Notes under the pieces: generated by a model | Told to the model about the DNA's origin: nothing | What the model saw: only the letters and a program-made list of their open reading frames with translations | The model's database searches: none | Program-made: the position numbers and the translations under genes | Source of the DNA: Anaerolineales bacterium | Lineage (GTDB): Bacteria; Chloroflexota; Anaerolineae; Anaerolineales; E44-bin32 | Direction of reading: 5' to 3' | Length of the DNA stretch: 5,434 bases | NCBI GenBank assembly: GCA_023250385.1 | Contig: JAHFAU010000117.1 | Span: 1 to 5,434, forward strand | Shown here: positions 1 to 5,434 of the stretch, piece by piece | How positions within the stretch are numbered: position 1 is the first letter of the stretch | How the letters are laid out: every line of letters starts with the position of its first letter

Positions 1-375
1 GGTGCCGCGCGGGCGATCTCCCGAGTCATTCCGGAGCTGAAGGGCAAGTTCGATGGTTTTGCCATGCGGGTACCGACGGCCACCGTCTCGGTCGTCGACT
101 TCGTCGCGACCCTCGAACGCCAGGCGACCACCGAGTCGCTGCACAACGCCTTCCGGGCGGCCTCGATCGGCCCCATGGAGGGAATTCTCGGCTTCAGCGA
201 AGAGCCTTTGGTCAGCAGCGACTTCAAGATGGATCCCCGCTCCAGCATTGTGGACGCCCAGTTCACCATGGTCCTGGGTGGAAATATGGCCAAAGTAGTG
301 GCCTGGTACGACAACGAATGGGGTTATTCCACCCGCACCGCGGACCTGGCCGCCCTGATGGCGCGCAAGCTCTAG
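1..375 (+). CDS. gap: Glyceraldehyde-3-phosphate dehydrogenase, type I (C-terminal part, cut by window edge)
   Basis: This is the last 124 codons of a phosphorylating GAPDH, the cytoplasmic glycolytic enzyme that converts glyceraldehyde 3-phosphate, NAD(P)+ and phosphate to 1,3-bisphosphoglycerate. The reading frame is open from base 1 and ends at TAG 373-375. Visible family signatures, numbered from the window edge, are GAARAISRVIPELKGK at 1-16, the phosphate-binding RVPTATVSVVD at 23-33, and the near-invariant C-terminal WYDNEWGYS at 102-110. The Rossmann NAD domain and the catalytic Cys lie to the left of the window, so cofactor preference cannot be judged. No frameshift or missing conserved block is seen in the visible part. 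The stop is only 13 bp before pgk, which supports a gap-pgk operon. The identification is firm. Confidence 0.96.
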   Translation, partial: GAARAISRVIPELKGKFDGFAMRVPTATVSVVDFVATLERQATTESLHNAFRAASIGPMEGILGFSEEPLVSSDFKMDPRSSIVDAQFTMVLGGNMAKVVAWYDNEWGYSTRTADLAALMARKL

Positions 376-388
376 CCCCCGGTCAATC

Positions 389-1561
389 GTGTCCAGCCTG
401 AGAACGGTCCGCGACCTCGACGTTCGAGGACGCCGGGTGCTGCTGCGGGTGGACTTCAATGTCCCGCTCGGAGACGGTGCGGTGCTTGACGACACCCGCA
501 TTCGAGCAGCGCTTCCGACCATCCGCTATCTGCTCGAGCACGGCGCGAGTGTGATCCTCTGCTCGCATCTCGGCCGGCCAAAAGGGAAGGTGGTCCCCGG
601 CCTCTCGCTTCGTCCGGTCGCGGCCCTGCTCGCCAAGTTGCTGGACGCTCCAGTCGAGTTCGCTGAGGATTGCGTCGGGCCTGTTGTCCAGGCCGCGGTC
701 GAGAGGCTGCGGCCTGGTGGCCTGCTAATGCTCGAGAATACTCGGTTTCACCCGCAAGAGACCGAGAACGATCCGGAGTTCGCCAGACAGCTCGCCGAGC
801 TGGCCGAGCGCTACGTGAACGACGCCTTCGGCACCGCCCACCGGGCGCACGCCTCGACCGAAGGAGTGGCCCATTACCTGCCCAGTGCAGCGGGGCTGCT
901 GGTAGAGCAGGAAGTCAAGTTCCTCGAGCAGGCGCTCAAAGCCCCCGAACGGCCGTATGTCGTGGTCCTGGGAGGAGCCAAGATTTCCGACAAGATTCGC
1001 CTGATTCGGAAGCTCTTGGATGAGGCGGATGCCTTGCTTATTGGAGGTGGGATGGCGAACACGTTCCTGGCCTGCCAAGGGCTCAATTTGGCGGACTCAC
1101 TCGTGGAGCGCGATTCACTGGCGATTGCAGCCGAGCTGCTCGCCCACGCAGCGACTCGTTTGCACTTGCCGATCGACATTGTGGTCGCTTCTGAGCTGTC
1201 CGAGCAGGCCGAACATCGGGTAACCAGTGTCGACCAGATTCCTGCCGGCTGGCGGGCCGTGGACATCGGGCCTCACACCTTGGCGCAGTTCACCGCAGTA
1301 CTGCTCCCGGCCAAGACCATCCTGTGGAATGGGCCGATGGGCGTTTTCGAAATTGAAGCATTTGCGGTCGGCACGCGCGGGATAGCGCAGGCGATCGCTG
1401 CCAGTCGGGCACTGAGCATCGTCGGCGGCGGTGATTCGGTCGCGGCCGTTCAGCAGGCCGGCCTGGCAAGCCAGTTCTCTCACCTCTCCACCGGAGGGGG
1501 CGCCACCCTCGCTCTGCTGGAAGGGCAGGTTCTTCCCGGCCTTGCAGTACTTCAGGTCTGA
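389..1561 (+). CDS. pgk: Phosphoglycerate kinase
   Basis: Complete 390-residue enzyme, close to the usual bacterial length of about 390-400. It transfers the acyl phosphate of 1,3-bisphosphoglycerate to ADP in the cytoplasm, the step after GAPDH, whose gene lies 13 bp upstream. Motifs run in the expected order: RVDFNVP at 20-26, DDTR at 34-37, SHLGRPKG at 59-66, LENTRF at 115-120 and NDAFGTAHRAHAST at 144-157. These carry the basic substrate-binding residues. Then come GGAKISDK at 195-202, GGGMANTF at 219-226, the nucleotide-site ILWNGPMGVFE at 311-321, GGGDS at 346-350 and HLSTGGGA at 365-372. The start is GTG at 389. It places the family N-terminus correctly (LRTVRDLDVRGRRVLLRVDFN), and no ATG lies nearby. 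No good Shine-Dalgarno motif is visible in the short gap, so translation probably depends on coupling to gap. Nothing suggests damage. Confidence 0.98.
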   Translation: MSSLRTVRDLDVRGRRVLLRVDFNVPLGDGAVLDDTRIRAALPTIRYLLEHGASVILCSHLGRPKGKVVPGLSLRPVAALLAKLLDAPVEFAEDCVGPVVQAAVERLRPGGLLMLENTRFHPQETENDPEFARQLAELAERYVNDAFGTAHRAHASTEGVAHYLPSAAGLLVEQEVKFLEQALKAPERPYVVVLGGAKISDKIRLIRKLLDEADALLIGGGMANTFLACQGLNLADSLVERDSLAIAAELLAHAATRLHLPIDIVVASELSEQAEHRVTSVDQIPAGWRAVDIGPHTLAQFTAVLLPAKTILWNGPMGVFEIEAFAVGTRGIAQAIAASRALSIVGGGDSVAAVQQAGLASQFSHLSTGGGATLALLEGQVLPGLAVLQV

Positions 1562-1652
1562 CCTACACTCACCGGACAATTTACTCACTGTTTTCTAGGG
1601 GTTGTTTTTCAGATAATCTGGTGATCGTCTAATCGGAGTTGTAGAGAACCCC
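1562..1652 (+). promoter_or_regulatory. AT-richer gap before the kinase; possible promoter
   Basis: This 91-bp gap separates pgk from the kinase gene. It is clearly richer in A/T than the coding DNA on both sides. GATAAT at 1612-1617 resembles a sigma-70 -10 box, and TGTTTT at 1589-1594 sits 17 bp upstream as a weak -35. A second, poorer -10-like TCTAAT lies at 1628-1633. GGAG at 1635-1638 is the best Shine-Dalgarno match but is 14 bases from the ATG at 1653; AGAGA at 1643-1647 is nearer but weaker. No hairpin with a T-run that would terminate the gap-pgk transcript is seen. The kinase may therefore have its own promoter and also receive read-through. The promoter call is inference from motifs only. 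Confidence 0.3.
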
Positions 1653-3461
1653 ATGACGTTCCAGCCCGGCGAGAGCGTCGGTCCCTATCGAATTATCGAG
1701 CAGCTCGGTCAAGGAGGGATGGCCACTGTATTCAAGGCCTATCACCCCTCACTCGATCGAGACGTGGCTATCAAAGTAATGCATCAAGCGTTCATGCAGG
1801 ACCCCCAATTCCTGCGGCGTTTCGAACGCGAGGCGAAAGTGGTGGCCAAGCTCGACCATCCAAATATCGTTCCGGTCTACGACTTCGCCGAACATCTCGG
1901 CCAGCCGTACCTGGTAATGAAGTTCGTCCAGGGCGAGACGCTCAAGGCGGTGCTGGACCGGGGCTGGCCGGCCAAAGAGCGGATCCTCGAAATCGTCCGA
2001 GCGGTGGGGAATGCGCTGAGCTATGCCCACGGCCAGGGCGTGTTGCACCGTGACATCAAACCCTCGAACGTCCTGCTCAACGACAGCGGAGGGGTTTTCC
2101 TGACCGATTTTGGTCTGGCCCGCATGGCAGCGGCCGGCCAATCGACTCTTTCCGGTGATCAGTTGCTGGGAACTCCACACTACATATCACCCGAGCAGGC
2201 CCGCGGGGAGCAGAACCTGGACGAAGGGACCGATATCTATTCGCTCGGCATCGTCCTCTATCAACTCTGCGTAGGACGGGTGCCGTTCAGCTCAGACACA
2301 CCTTTTTCGATCATTCATGACCATATCTACACGCCTCTGCCGCTGCCGCGCAGCATCAACGCCAAGATCCCCGAGGATCTTGAGAAAGTGCTGCTCAAGG
2401 CATTGGCCAAGGACCGCCAAGACCGATTCAAGAACGTCGCCGAGACGGTCCAGGCGTTCGAGCGGGCCGTCCAAGGGATCTCCCCCTGGGCGCCGGCCGA
2501 GTCAGCGGCCGTAAGGCCCAATGCGGTCCGGGCGCCGACCGAGTCAGTGGCCGTAGGGCCCACTGCGGACCGGGCGCCGGCCAAGTCAGCGGCCGCAGGG
2601 CCCACAGCGACCGGGGTCAAGACCGAGTCAGTGGCCGTCGGGCCCACCGCGGCCCAGGTGCCGGCTCAACCTGCGGTCACCGCTGCGCAGGCTGTGCCAA
2701 AACCTGCTCGCCGAACTGCGCGGTGGGTTTGGGTGGTCGGCGGGCTGCTTATGACCACCCTGTGCCTCGCAACTTTTCTCATCTCGATGGCGGGCGCCCT
2801 GGACGGAACTGCCGCCGCGGCGCCGCAGACCGCGAGCGTGCCGATCCAATCCCAGGCAATCGCAACGCCGACTCTGGAATCGGATCCGATGGCGGCCGCC
2901 GAGCACTTGGTCGGCATCGAACCGAACAGCCCTGAGGCCCACCAGGAGCTCGCCACGGCGTTACAGGCGGCGGGTCAGGTGGAACGAGCCGCTGGGGAAT
3001 ACACCAGGGCGGCCGAGCTGTACCTCGATCAAGCCGACTATGCTGGGGCGGTCAACGCGCTGTTGGCCGGCCTTGCACTCCCTGGCGCGAACCTCAGCGG
3101 CGATCCGGGGGTCGCCGGGCTGCTGACCCAGGCGCTGTTCCTCGGGGCTGAGGGCGGCCAGATGATGCCTTCCCTGGAGACCGTCGAACAGCGGTATCCA
3201 GGGTGGCCACCGCTCCCGGCGCTCAAAGCTCGCAGCCTGCTTTACACGGGAGAGTTGGACGCGGGCAAGGCGCTCTTGGATCGCGCGCTCAAGGCCGCCC
3301 CGGACGACCCGATCGCCAATGCCGTGATGATCGATGGGCTGCGTCTAGCCGGCGACCTTGCCCAAGCTCGAGAGTCGACTGCCCGCCTTTTGGAGCGGAA
3401 ACCTCTTCCGCCGTGGCTCGTGGAGCATCTCCACGCGGTCCAGGCCGCGCTCAGCTCCTAG
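1653..3461 (+). CDS. Membrane-anchored Ser/Thr protein kinase (PknB-like) with TPR-like outer domain
   Basis: A 602-residue eukaryotic-type kinase. The catalytic domain spans about 12-275 with all key elements: Gly loop GQGGMATV 19-26, ATP-binding Lys41 in VAIK, alpha-C Glu60 in FEREA, catalytic loop HRDIKPSN 132-139 (Asp134), DFG 152-154, Ser/Thr-bearing activation loop 155-172 (S164, T165, S167), GTPHYISPEQ 173-182 and DIYSLG 194-199. It should be active and sit in the cytoplasm. A linker rich in Ala/Pro/Val (280-357), mostly 14-residue repeats, leads through basic RRTAR to one membrane helix at about 358-383. Residues 384-602 should lie outside: a low-complexity stretch to about 410, then Ala/Leu-rich TPR-like helical hairpins at about 412-475 and 522-582. 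No PASTA repeats are present. Substrate and signal are unknown. The ATG is supported by its position just before the kinase fold and the lack of an in-frame start in the upstream gap. The gene faces upp convergently. Confidence 0.95.
   Translation: MTFQPGESVGPYRIIEQLGQGGMATVFKAYHPSLDRDVAIKVMHQAFMQDPQFLRRFEREAKVVAKLDHPNIVPVYDFAEHLGQPYLVMKFVQGETLKAVLDRGWPAKERILEIVRAVGNALSYAHGQGVLHRDIKPSNVLLNDSGGVFLTDFGLARMAAAGQSTLSGDQLLGTPHYISPEQARGEQNLDEGTDIYSLGIVLYQLCVGRVPFSSDTPFSIIHDHIYTPLPLPRSINAKIPEDLEKVLLKALAKDRQDRFKNVAETVQAFERAVQGISPWAPAESAAVRPNAVRAPTESVAVGPTADRAPAKSAAAGPTATGVKTESVAVGPTAAQVPAQPAVTAAQAVPKPARRTARWVWVVGGLLMTTLCLATFLISMAGALDGTAAAAPQTASVPIQSQAIATPTLESDPMAAAEHLVGIEPNSPEAHQELATALQAAGQVERAAGEYTRAAELYLDQADYAGAVNALLAGLALPGANLSGDPGVAGLLTQALFLGAEGGQMMPSLETVEQRYPGWPPLPALKARSLLYTGELDAGKALLDRALKAAPDDPIANAVMIDGLRLAGDLAQARESTARLLERKPLPPWLVEHLHAVQAALSS
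2490..2657 (+). repeat. In-frame 42-bp tandem repeat (four copies plus a decayed fifth) in the kinase linker
   Basis: Four 42-bp units start at 2490, 2532, 2574 and 2616, and a strongly diverged fifth follows from 2658 to about 2699. By hand alignment, units 1 and 2 match at 37 of 42 bases, 1 and 3 at 34, and 2 and 4 at 34. The most constant part is AGTCAGYGGCCG followed by GGCCC. Each unit is exactly 14 codons: APAESAAVRPNAVR, APTESVAVGPTADR, APAKSAAAGPTATG, VKTESVAVGPTAAQ, then the decayed VPAQPAVTAAQAVP (residues 280-349). Because the unit is a multiple of three, copy gain or loss would change linker length without breaking the frame. The segment joins the kinase domain to the membrane helix and is probably flexible and unstructured. 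Confidence 0.93.
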
Positions 3462-3493
3462 CTGTTCGGATTGTTCGGTCGGACTATTGGGGG

Positions 3494-3512
3494 CGGGACC
3501 TAGGCGGTCCCG
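3494..3512. terminator. Perfect 7-bp GC-rich hairpin between convergent genes, spanning the upp stop codon
   Basis: CGGGACC (3494-3500) and GGTCCCG (3506-3512) form a perfect 7-bp stem with a 5-base loop. It lies at the meeting point of the kinase gene (stop 3459-3461) and upp (stop 3502-3500, minus strand), so the upp stop codon and the last codons of upp are inside the hairpin. The stem is very GC-rich, but no T-run follows on either strand, so it is not a textbook intrinsic terminator. It could help end or protect transcripts from both sides, or be a chance palindrome in GC-rich DNA. The structure is seen directly; the function is inference. Confidence 0.45.
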
Positions 3513-4123
3513 AATTGCCGATCACCGGCGTCGCCCAGGCCCGGGACAATAAAGGCGCGGTCGTTCAAGTGATCATCCACCGCGGCCAAATAGACCGGAA
3601 CGTCCGGGTGGTGCTGTTCCATGTTGGAAATTCCTTCCGGTGCGCCGATCAGACCAACGAACTTGATCCGATTCACCCCCCAGCGTTTGAGGATGTCCAC
3701 CGTCGCGACTGCGGATCCGCCGGTCGCCAGCATCGGATCCAAGACCAGGCAAACCGAGACCGTGGGCTCGACCGGCAGCTTGTTGTAATACTCGACCGGC
3801 CGGAAACTCTTTTCGTCCCGATAAATGCCGATATGCCAAACTTCGGCCGAGGGCATCAGCTCCCACACCCCTTCGACCATACCCAATCCGGCCCGCAGGA
3901 TCGGCACCAACCCAATCTTCTCGGCCAGGACCGATCCCTCGGTCTCCTCGAGCGGGGTTTGAACCCGGATCTGATTCGTCGCCAGATCCCGAGTGGCCTC
4001 GTAGGTCAGCAAGGCCGACATTTCCCGGATCAGCTCCCGAAACTTCTTCGGATCGGTCTGCTTGTTGCGGATCCGCGCCAGTTTGTGCGCGACAAGAGGG
4101 TGGTCGGAGACGTGGACGGTCAC
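3500..4123 (-). CDS. upp: Uracil phosphoribosyltransferase
   Basis: Complete 207-residue enzyme, the normal length for the family. It makes UMP from uracil and PRPP in the cytoplasm (pyrimidine salvage). Visible signatures are the N-terminal HPLVAHKLARIRNKQTD at 8-24, LLTYEATRDL at 38-47, PILRAGLGM at 74-82, the PRPP-binding LDPMLATGGSA at 128-138, and the uracil-site C-terminus PGLGDAGDRQFGT at 194-206. The start is GTG at 4123-4121. It overlaps the TGA of the upstream prenyl synthase by four bases (GTGA), so translation is probably coupled to that gene. Only a weak GGA lies just upstream as a possible ribosome site. The stop codon is inside a GC-rich hairpin. The gene is last in its operon and converges on the kinase gene. 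Nothing is missing or unusual in the protein. Confidence 0.98.
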   Translation of the reverse strand: MTVHVSDHPLVAHKLARIRNKQTDPKKFRELIREMSALLTYEATRDLATNQIRVQTPLEETEGSVLAEKIGLVPILRAGLGMVEGVWELMPSAEVWHIGIYRDEKSFRPVEYYNKLPVEPTVSVCLVLDPMLATGGSAVATVDILKRWGVNRIKFVGLIGAPEGISNMEQHHPDVPVYLAAVDDHLNDRAFIVPGLGDAGDRQFGTA

Positions 4124-5094
4124 TGGGTCCGCTGCAGGACGTAGCCGGCAAGGTCGCCCAGCGCCTGATGTTCCGGTCGGTCGGAGGGGAGCTCGCCCAA
4201 CAAAGCCAGACAGGTGCCGACGTAGCCCTCCGCCTCCGCCCGGGCCGCGGCCACGCCTCCGGAGTTTCGAATGGCCGTAATCAGCCGACCCTGAGCTTGG
4301 TCGGAGAGTTCTCCTCGCAGCAGCAGGTCGACCTCTTCGGCATCCGACGGATTCGCCTCGATGTGGCAGAGGGTCGGTAGGGTTATCAGTCCGTTTCGCA
4401 AATCGCTGGCGACCGGCTTGCCGACTTCCTCGGCCTGGCCGGCAAAGTCCAGCACGTCATCGACGATTTGGAACGCGATCCCCAGATTGCGTCCGAAGTC
4501 CCGCAGCTTGCGCTGGGTCGCCGGGCGGGTGCCCGCGATTTGGGCGGGGGCTTCTGCCGCGAGCTCGAAGAGCGATCCGGTCTTGGCGTAGACCCGCTCG
4601 AAATAGGCGGTCCGCAGATCGGTCGAATTCGAGCCAAGCAGCTGATTGAGCTCCCCCTGCACGATGGTAGTGAGTGTTCCAGCGAAGCTCTCCATGCAGC
4701 GTAGGGACTGGGTGGCCGCAGCTAGCTCGGCAGCCCGGGAAAACAGGTAATCCCCGATCAGGACCGTGGCGCCGCCCTCCCAACGGGCATTGAGGGTGGG
4801 ATGCCCTCTGCGCAAGAGCGATCCATCGATCAGGTCATCGTGCACCAGGGTTGCGGTGTGCAGTAGTTCGATCGCTGCAGCCAGGTCGACCGTTCGGGCT
4901 TGGTCGGCTCCGAGCAGGCCGGCGCTCAGCAGTACCAGGGTCGGACGCAGCCGTTTGCCGCGTGAGCCCAACAACTGATCCAATGCGGCGTCCAGCTCGG
5001 GATTCTCGGCGGGCGTCGCCTCCCGCATCCGGGCTTCAACGGCCGCCAGCCCAGACGCTACCAGATCACTGAAGGTGAGAGTGGCCGCTTCCAT
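4120..5094 (-). CDS. Trans-polyprenyl diphosphate synthase (IspB/HepT/IspA superfamily)
   Basis: An all-alpha isoprenyl chain-elongating synthase that condenses isopentenyl diphosphate with an allylic diphosphate. Numbered from the TTG start at 5106, it has GSRGKRLRP 47-55, the first Asp-rich motif HDDLID 89-94 (D90, D91, D94) followed by RRGHPT, GDYLFSRA 117-124, KTGSLFE 174-180, and the second Asp-rich motif FQIVDDVLD 211-219 (D215, D216, D219) with GKPVASDLRNG 228-238. The residues before the first motif are small (HTATLVHDD, Ala85 and Thr86), as in long-chain octaprenyl/heptaprenyl synthases, so a quinone side-chain role is likely but not proven. I prefer ATG 5094 (324 residues). TTG 5106 gives 328 residues but has no ribosome site. 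Either start overlaps the tatD-like gene (29 or 41 bp). The stop overlaps the upp start. Exact product length is unknown. Confidence 0.93.
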   Translation of the reverse strand: MEAATLTFSDLVASGLAAVEARMREATPAENPELDAALDQLLGSRGKRLRPTLVLLSAGLLGADQARTVDLAAAIELLHTATLVHDDLIDGSLLRRGHPTLNARWEGGATVLIGDYLFSRAAELAAATQSLRCMESFAGTLTTIVQGELNQLLGSNSTDLRTAYFERVYAKTGSLFELAAEAPAQIAGTRPATQRKLRDFGRNLGIAFQIVDDVLDFAGQAEEVGKPVASDLRNGLITLPTLCHIEANPSDAEEVDLLLRGELSDQAQGRLITAIRNSGGVAAARAEAEGYVGTCLALLGELPSDRPEHQALGDLAGYVLQRTQ

Positions 5095-5434
5095 TGTCCA
5101 GCTCAAACAACCGATTGGCGTTTTGGGAGGTCAGCCGGGTGACTGCTTCGATGCCAGACGAGTGCAAGTCGGCCAGAGCAGTGGCGATTTCAGGCAGTAG
5201 GGCGGGTTCGTTCCGCTGACCGCGATGGGATTGGGGTGGAAGGTAGGGTGAGTCGGTCTCGAGCAGCACTCGCTCAAGCGAGACGCGCTGCACGAGCTCT
5301 CGAAGCGGACGGGCGTTAGGATAAGTCAGAGGGCCTGCTACTCCGATAAAGAAACCCGATCCGATGGCGCGGAGGGCATGCCTAGCCTCACCTGAGAACG
5401 CGTGCAACACTCCGGCCCGGGACCGCAGCCCAGG
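5066..5434 (-). CDS. TatD-family metal-dependent hydrolase / DNase (C-terminal part, cut by window edge)
   Basis: The last 122 codons of a TatD/YcfH-type TIM-barrel hydrolase. The family contains metal-dependent deoxyribonucleases of the amidohydrolase superfamily. The frame stays open to base 5434 and continues off the window; a GTG at 5410 is internal, because the codons before it continue the conserved strand (RAGVLHAFSG, residues 6-15 from the edge, with a metal-site His). Further signatures are LLETDSPYLPP at 57-67, which carries the conserved catalytic/metal Asp61, and RGQRNEP at 71-77, typical of the YcfH-like branch. The C-terminus (NANRLFELDN, then about eight polar residues) resembles the usual TatD end with a short tail. 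The N-terminal HxH metal motif is outside the window. The gene's end overlaps the start of the prenyl synthase, so they are co-transcribed. Which TatD subgroup it belongs to is not decided. Confidence 0.93.
   Translation of the reverse strand, partial: PGLRSRAGVLHAFSGEARHALRAIGSGFFIGVAGPLTYPNARPLRELVQRVSLERVLLETDSPYLPPQSHRGQRNEPALLPEIATALADLHSSGIEAVTRLTSQNANRLFELDNGSGHSHLQ

Noticed and set aside
1115..1588. A 157-codon minus-strand open frame opposite the end of pgk
   Set aside because: It is a shadow of pgk with no family resemblance. The pgk frame carries all the conserved motifs over the same bases.
1589..1610. T-rich run after pgk as an intrinsic terminator
   Set aside because: I found no GC-rich stem directly upstream of the T-rich stretch on the plus strand.
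2490..2699. The spaced repeats as a possible CRISPR array or intergenic repeat family
   Set aside because: The units abut without unique spacers, are translated in frame as kinase linker, and diverge gradually, which fits a coding tandem repeat.
3395..3411. Perfect 6-bp inverted repeat GCGGAA / TTCCGC with a 5-base loop inside the kinase gene
   Set aside because: It lies about 50 bp before the kinase stop with no T-run. Stems of this size are expected by chance in GC-rich coding DNA.
3203..4144. A 313-codon open frame on the plus strand covering the end of the kinase gene and all of upp
   Set aside because: It is antisense to upp, whose protein matches its family from end to end, and out of frame with the kinase. 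Its composition (Arg/Pro/Gly/Gln-rich) is what reverse-complement GC-rich coding DNA gives. It has no recognisable domain.
5066..5410. GTG at 5410 as the true start of a short TatD-like protein
   Set aside because: The codons upstream (to 5434) remain open and continue the conserved strand leading into HAFSG. A TatD protein needs the N-terminal barrel and HxH motif, so the gene simply runs off the window.

Overview
The window reads as an ordinary chromosomal stretch from a high-GC bacterium. The best guess is Chloroflexota, possibly the Anaerolineae side. This rests mainly on the kinase, whose opening (MTFQPGESVGPYRIIEQLGQ, then GGMATVFKAYH) and HRDIKPSN / GTPHYISPEQ blocks resemble the membrane-anchored Ser/Thr kinases I know from that phylum. 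Actinomycetota or another GC-rich lineage cannot be excluded without a search.

Layout, plus strand (1-3461): the C-terminal 124 codons of glyceraldehyde-3-phosphate dehydrogenase (1-375), then after 13 bp a complete phosphoglycerate kinase (389-1561). These catalyse consecutive glycolytic steps and are surely one transcription unit. A 91-bp AT-richer gap (1562-1652), the only real intergenic space on this strand, precedes a 602-residue transmembrane Ser/Thr kinase (1653-3461). The kinase has an N-terminal catalytic domain, a linker built from 42-bp in-frame tandem repeats, one membrane helix, and an outer part with TPR-like helical repeats.

Layout, minus strand (5434-3500): the C-terminal part of a TatD-family metal-dependent hydrolase/DNase (5434-5066), a trans-polyprenyl diphosphate synthase (about 5094-4120) and uracil phosphoribosyltransferase (4123-3500). 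The three overlap one another (about 29 bp, then 4 bp as GTGA), so they look like a tightly coupled operon whose promoter lies beyond the right edge. This strand converges on the kinase gene. The 38 bp between the two stop codons run into a GC-rich perfect hairpin that contains the upp stop codon.

No mobile element, CRISPR array, rRNA/tRNA or phage gene is visible, and no gene is clearly broken; gap and the tatD-like gene are cut only by the window edges. I do not see an undescribed system. The items most worth a second look are the repeat-built kinase linker, the kinase's outer sensor-like domain next to gap-pgk, and the stop-codon hairpin.
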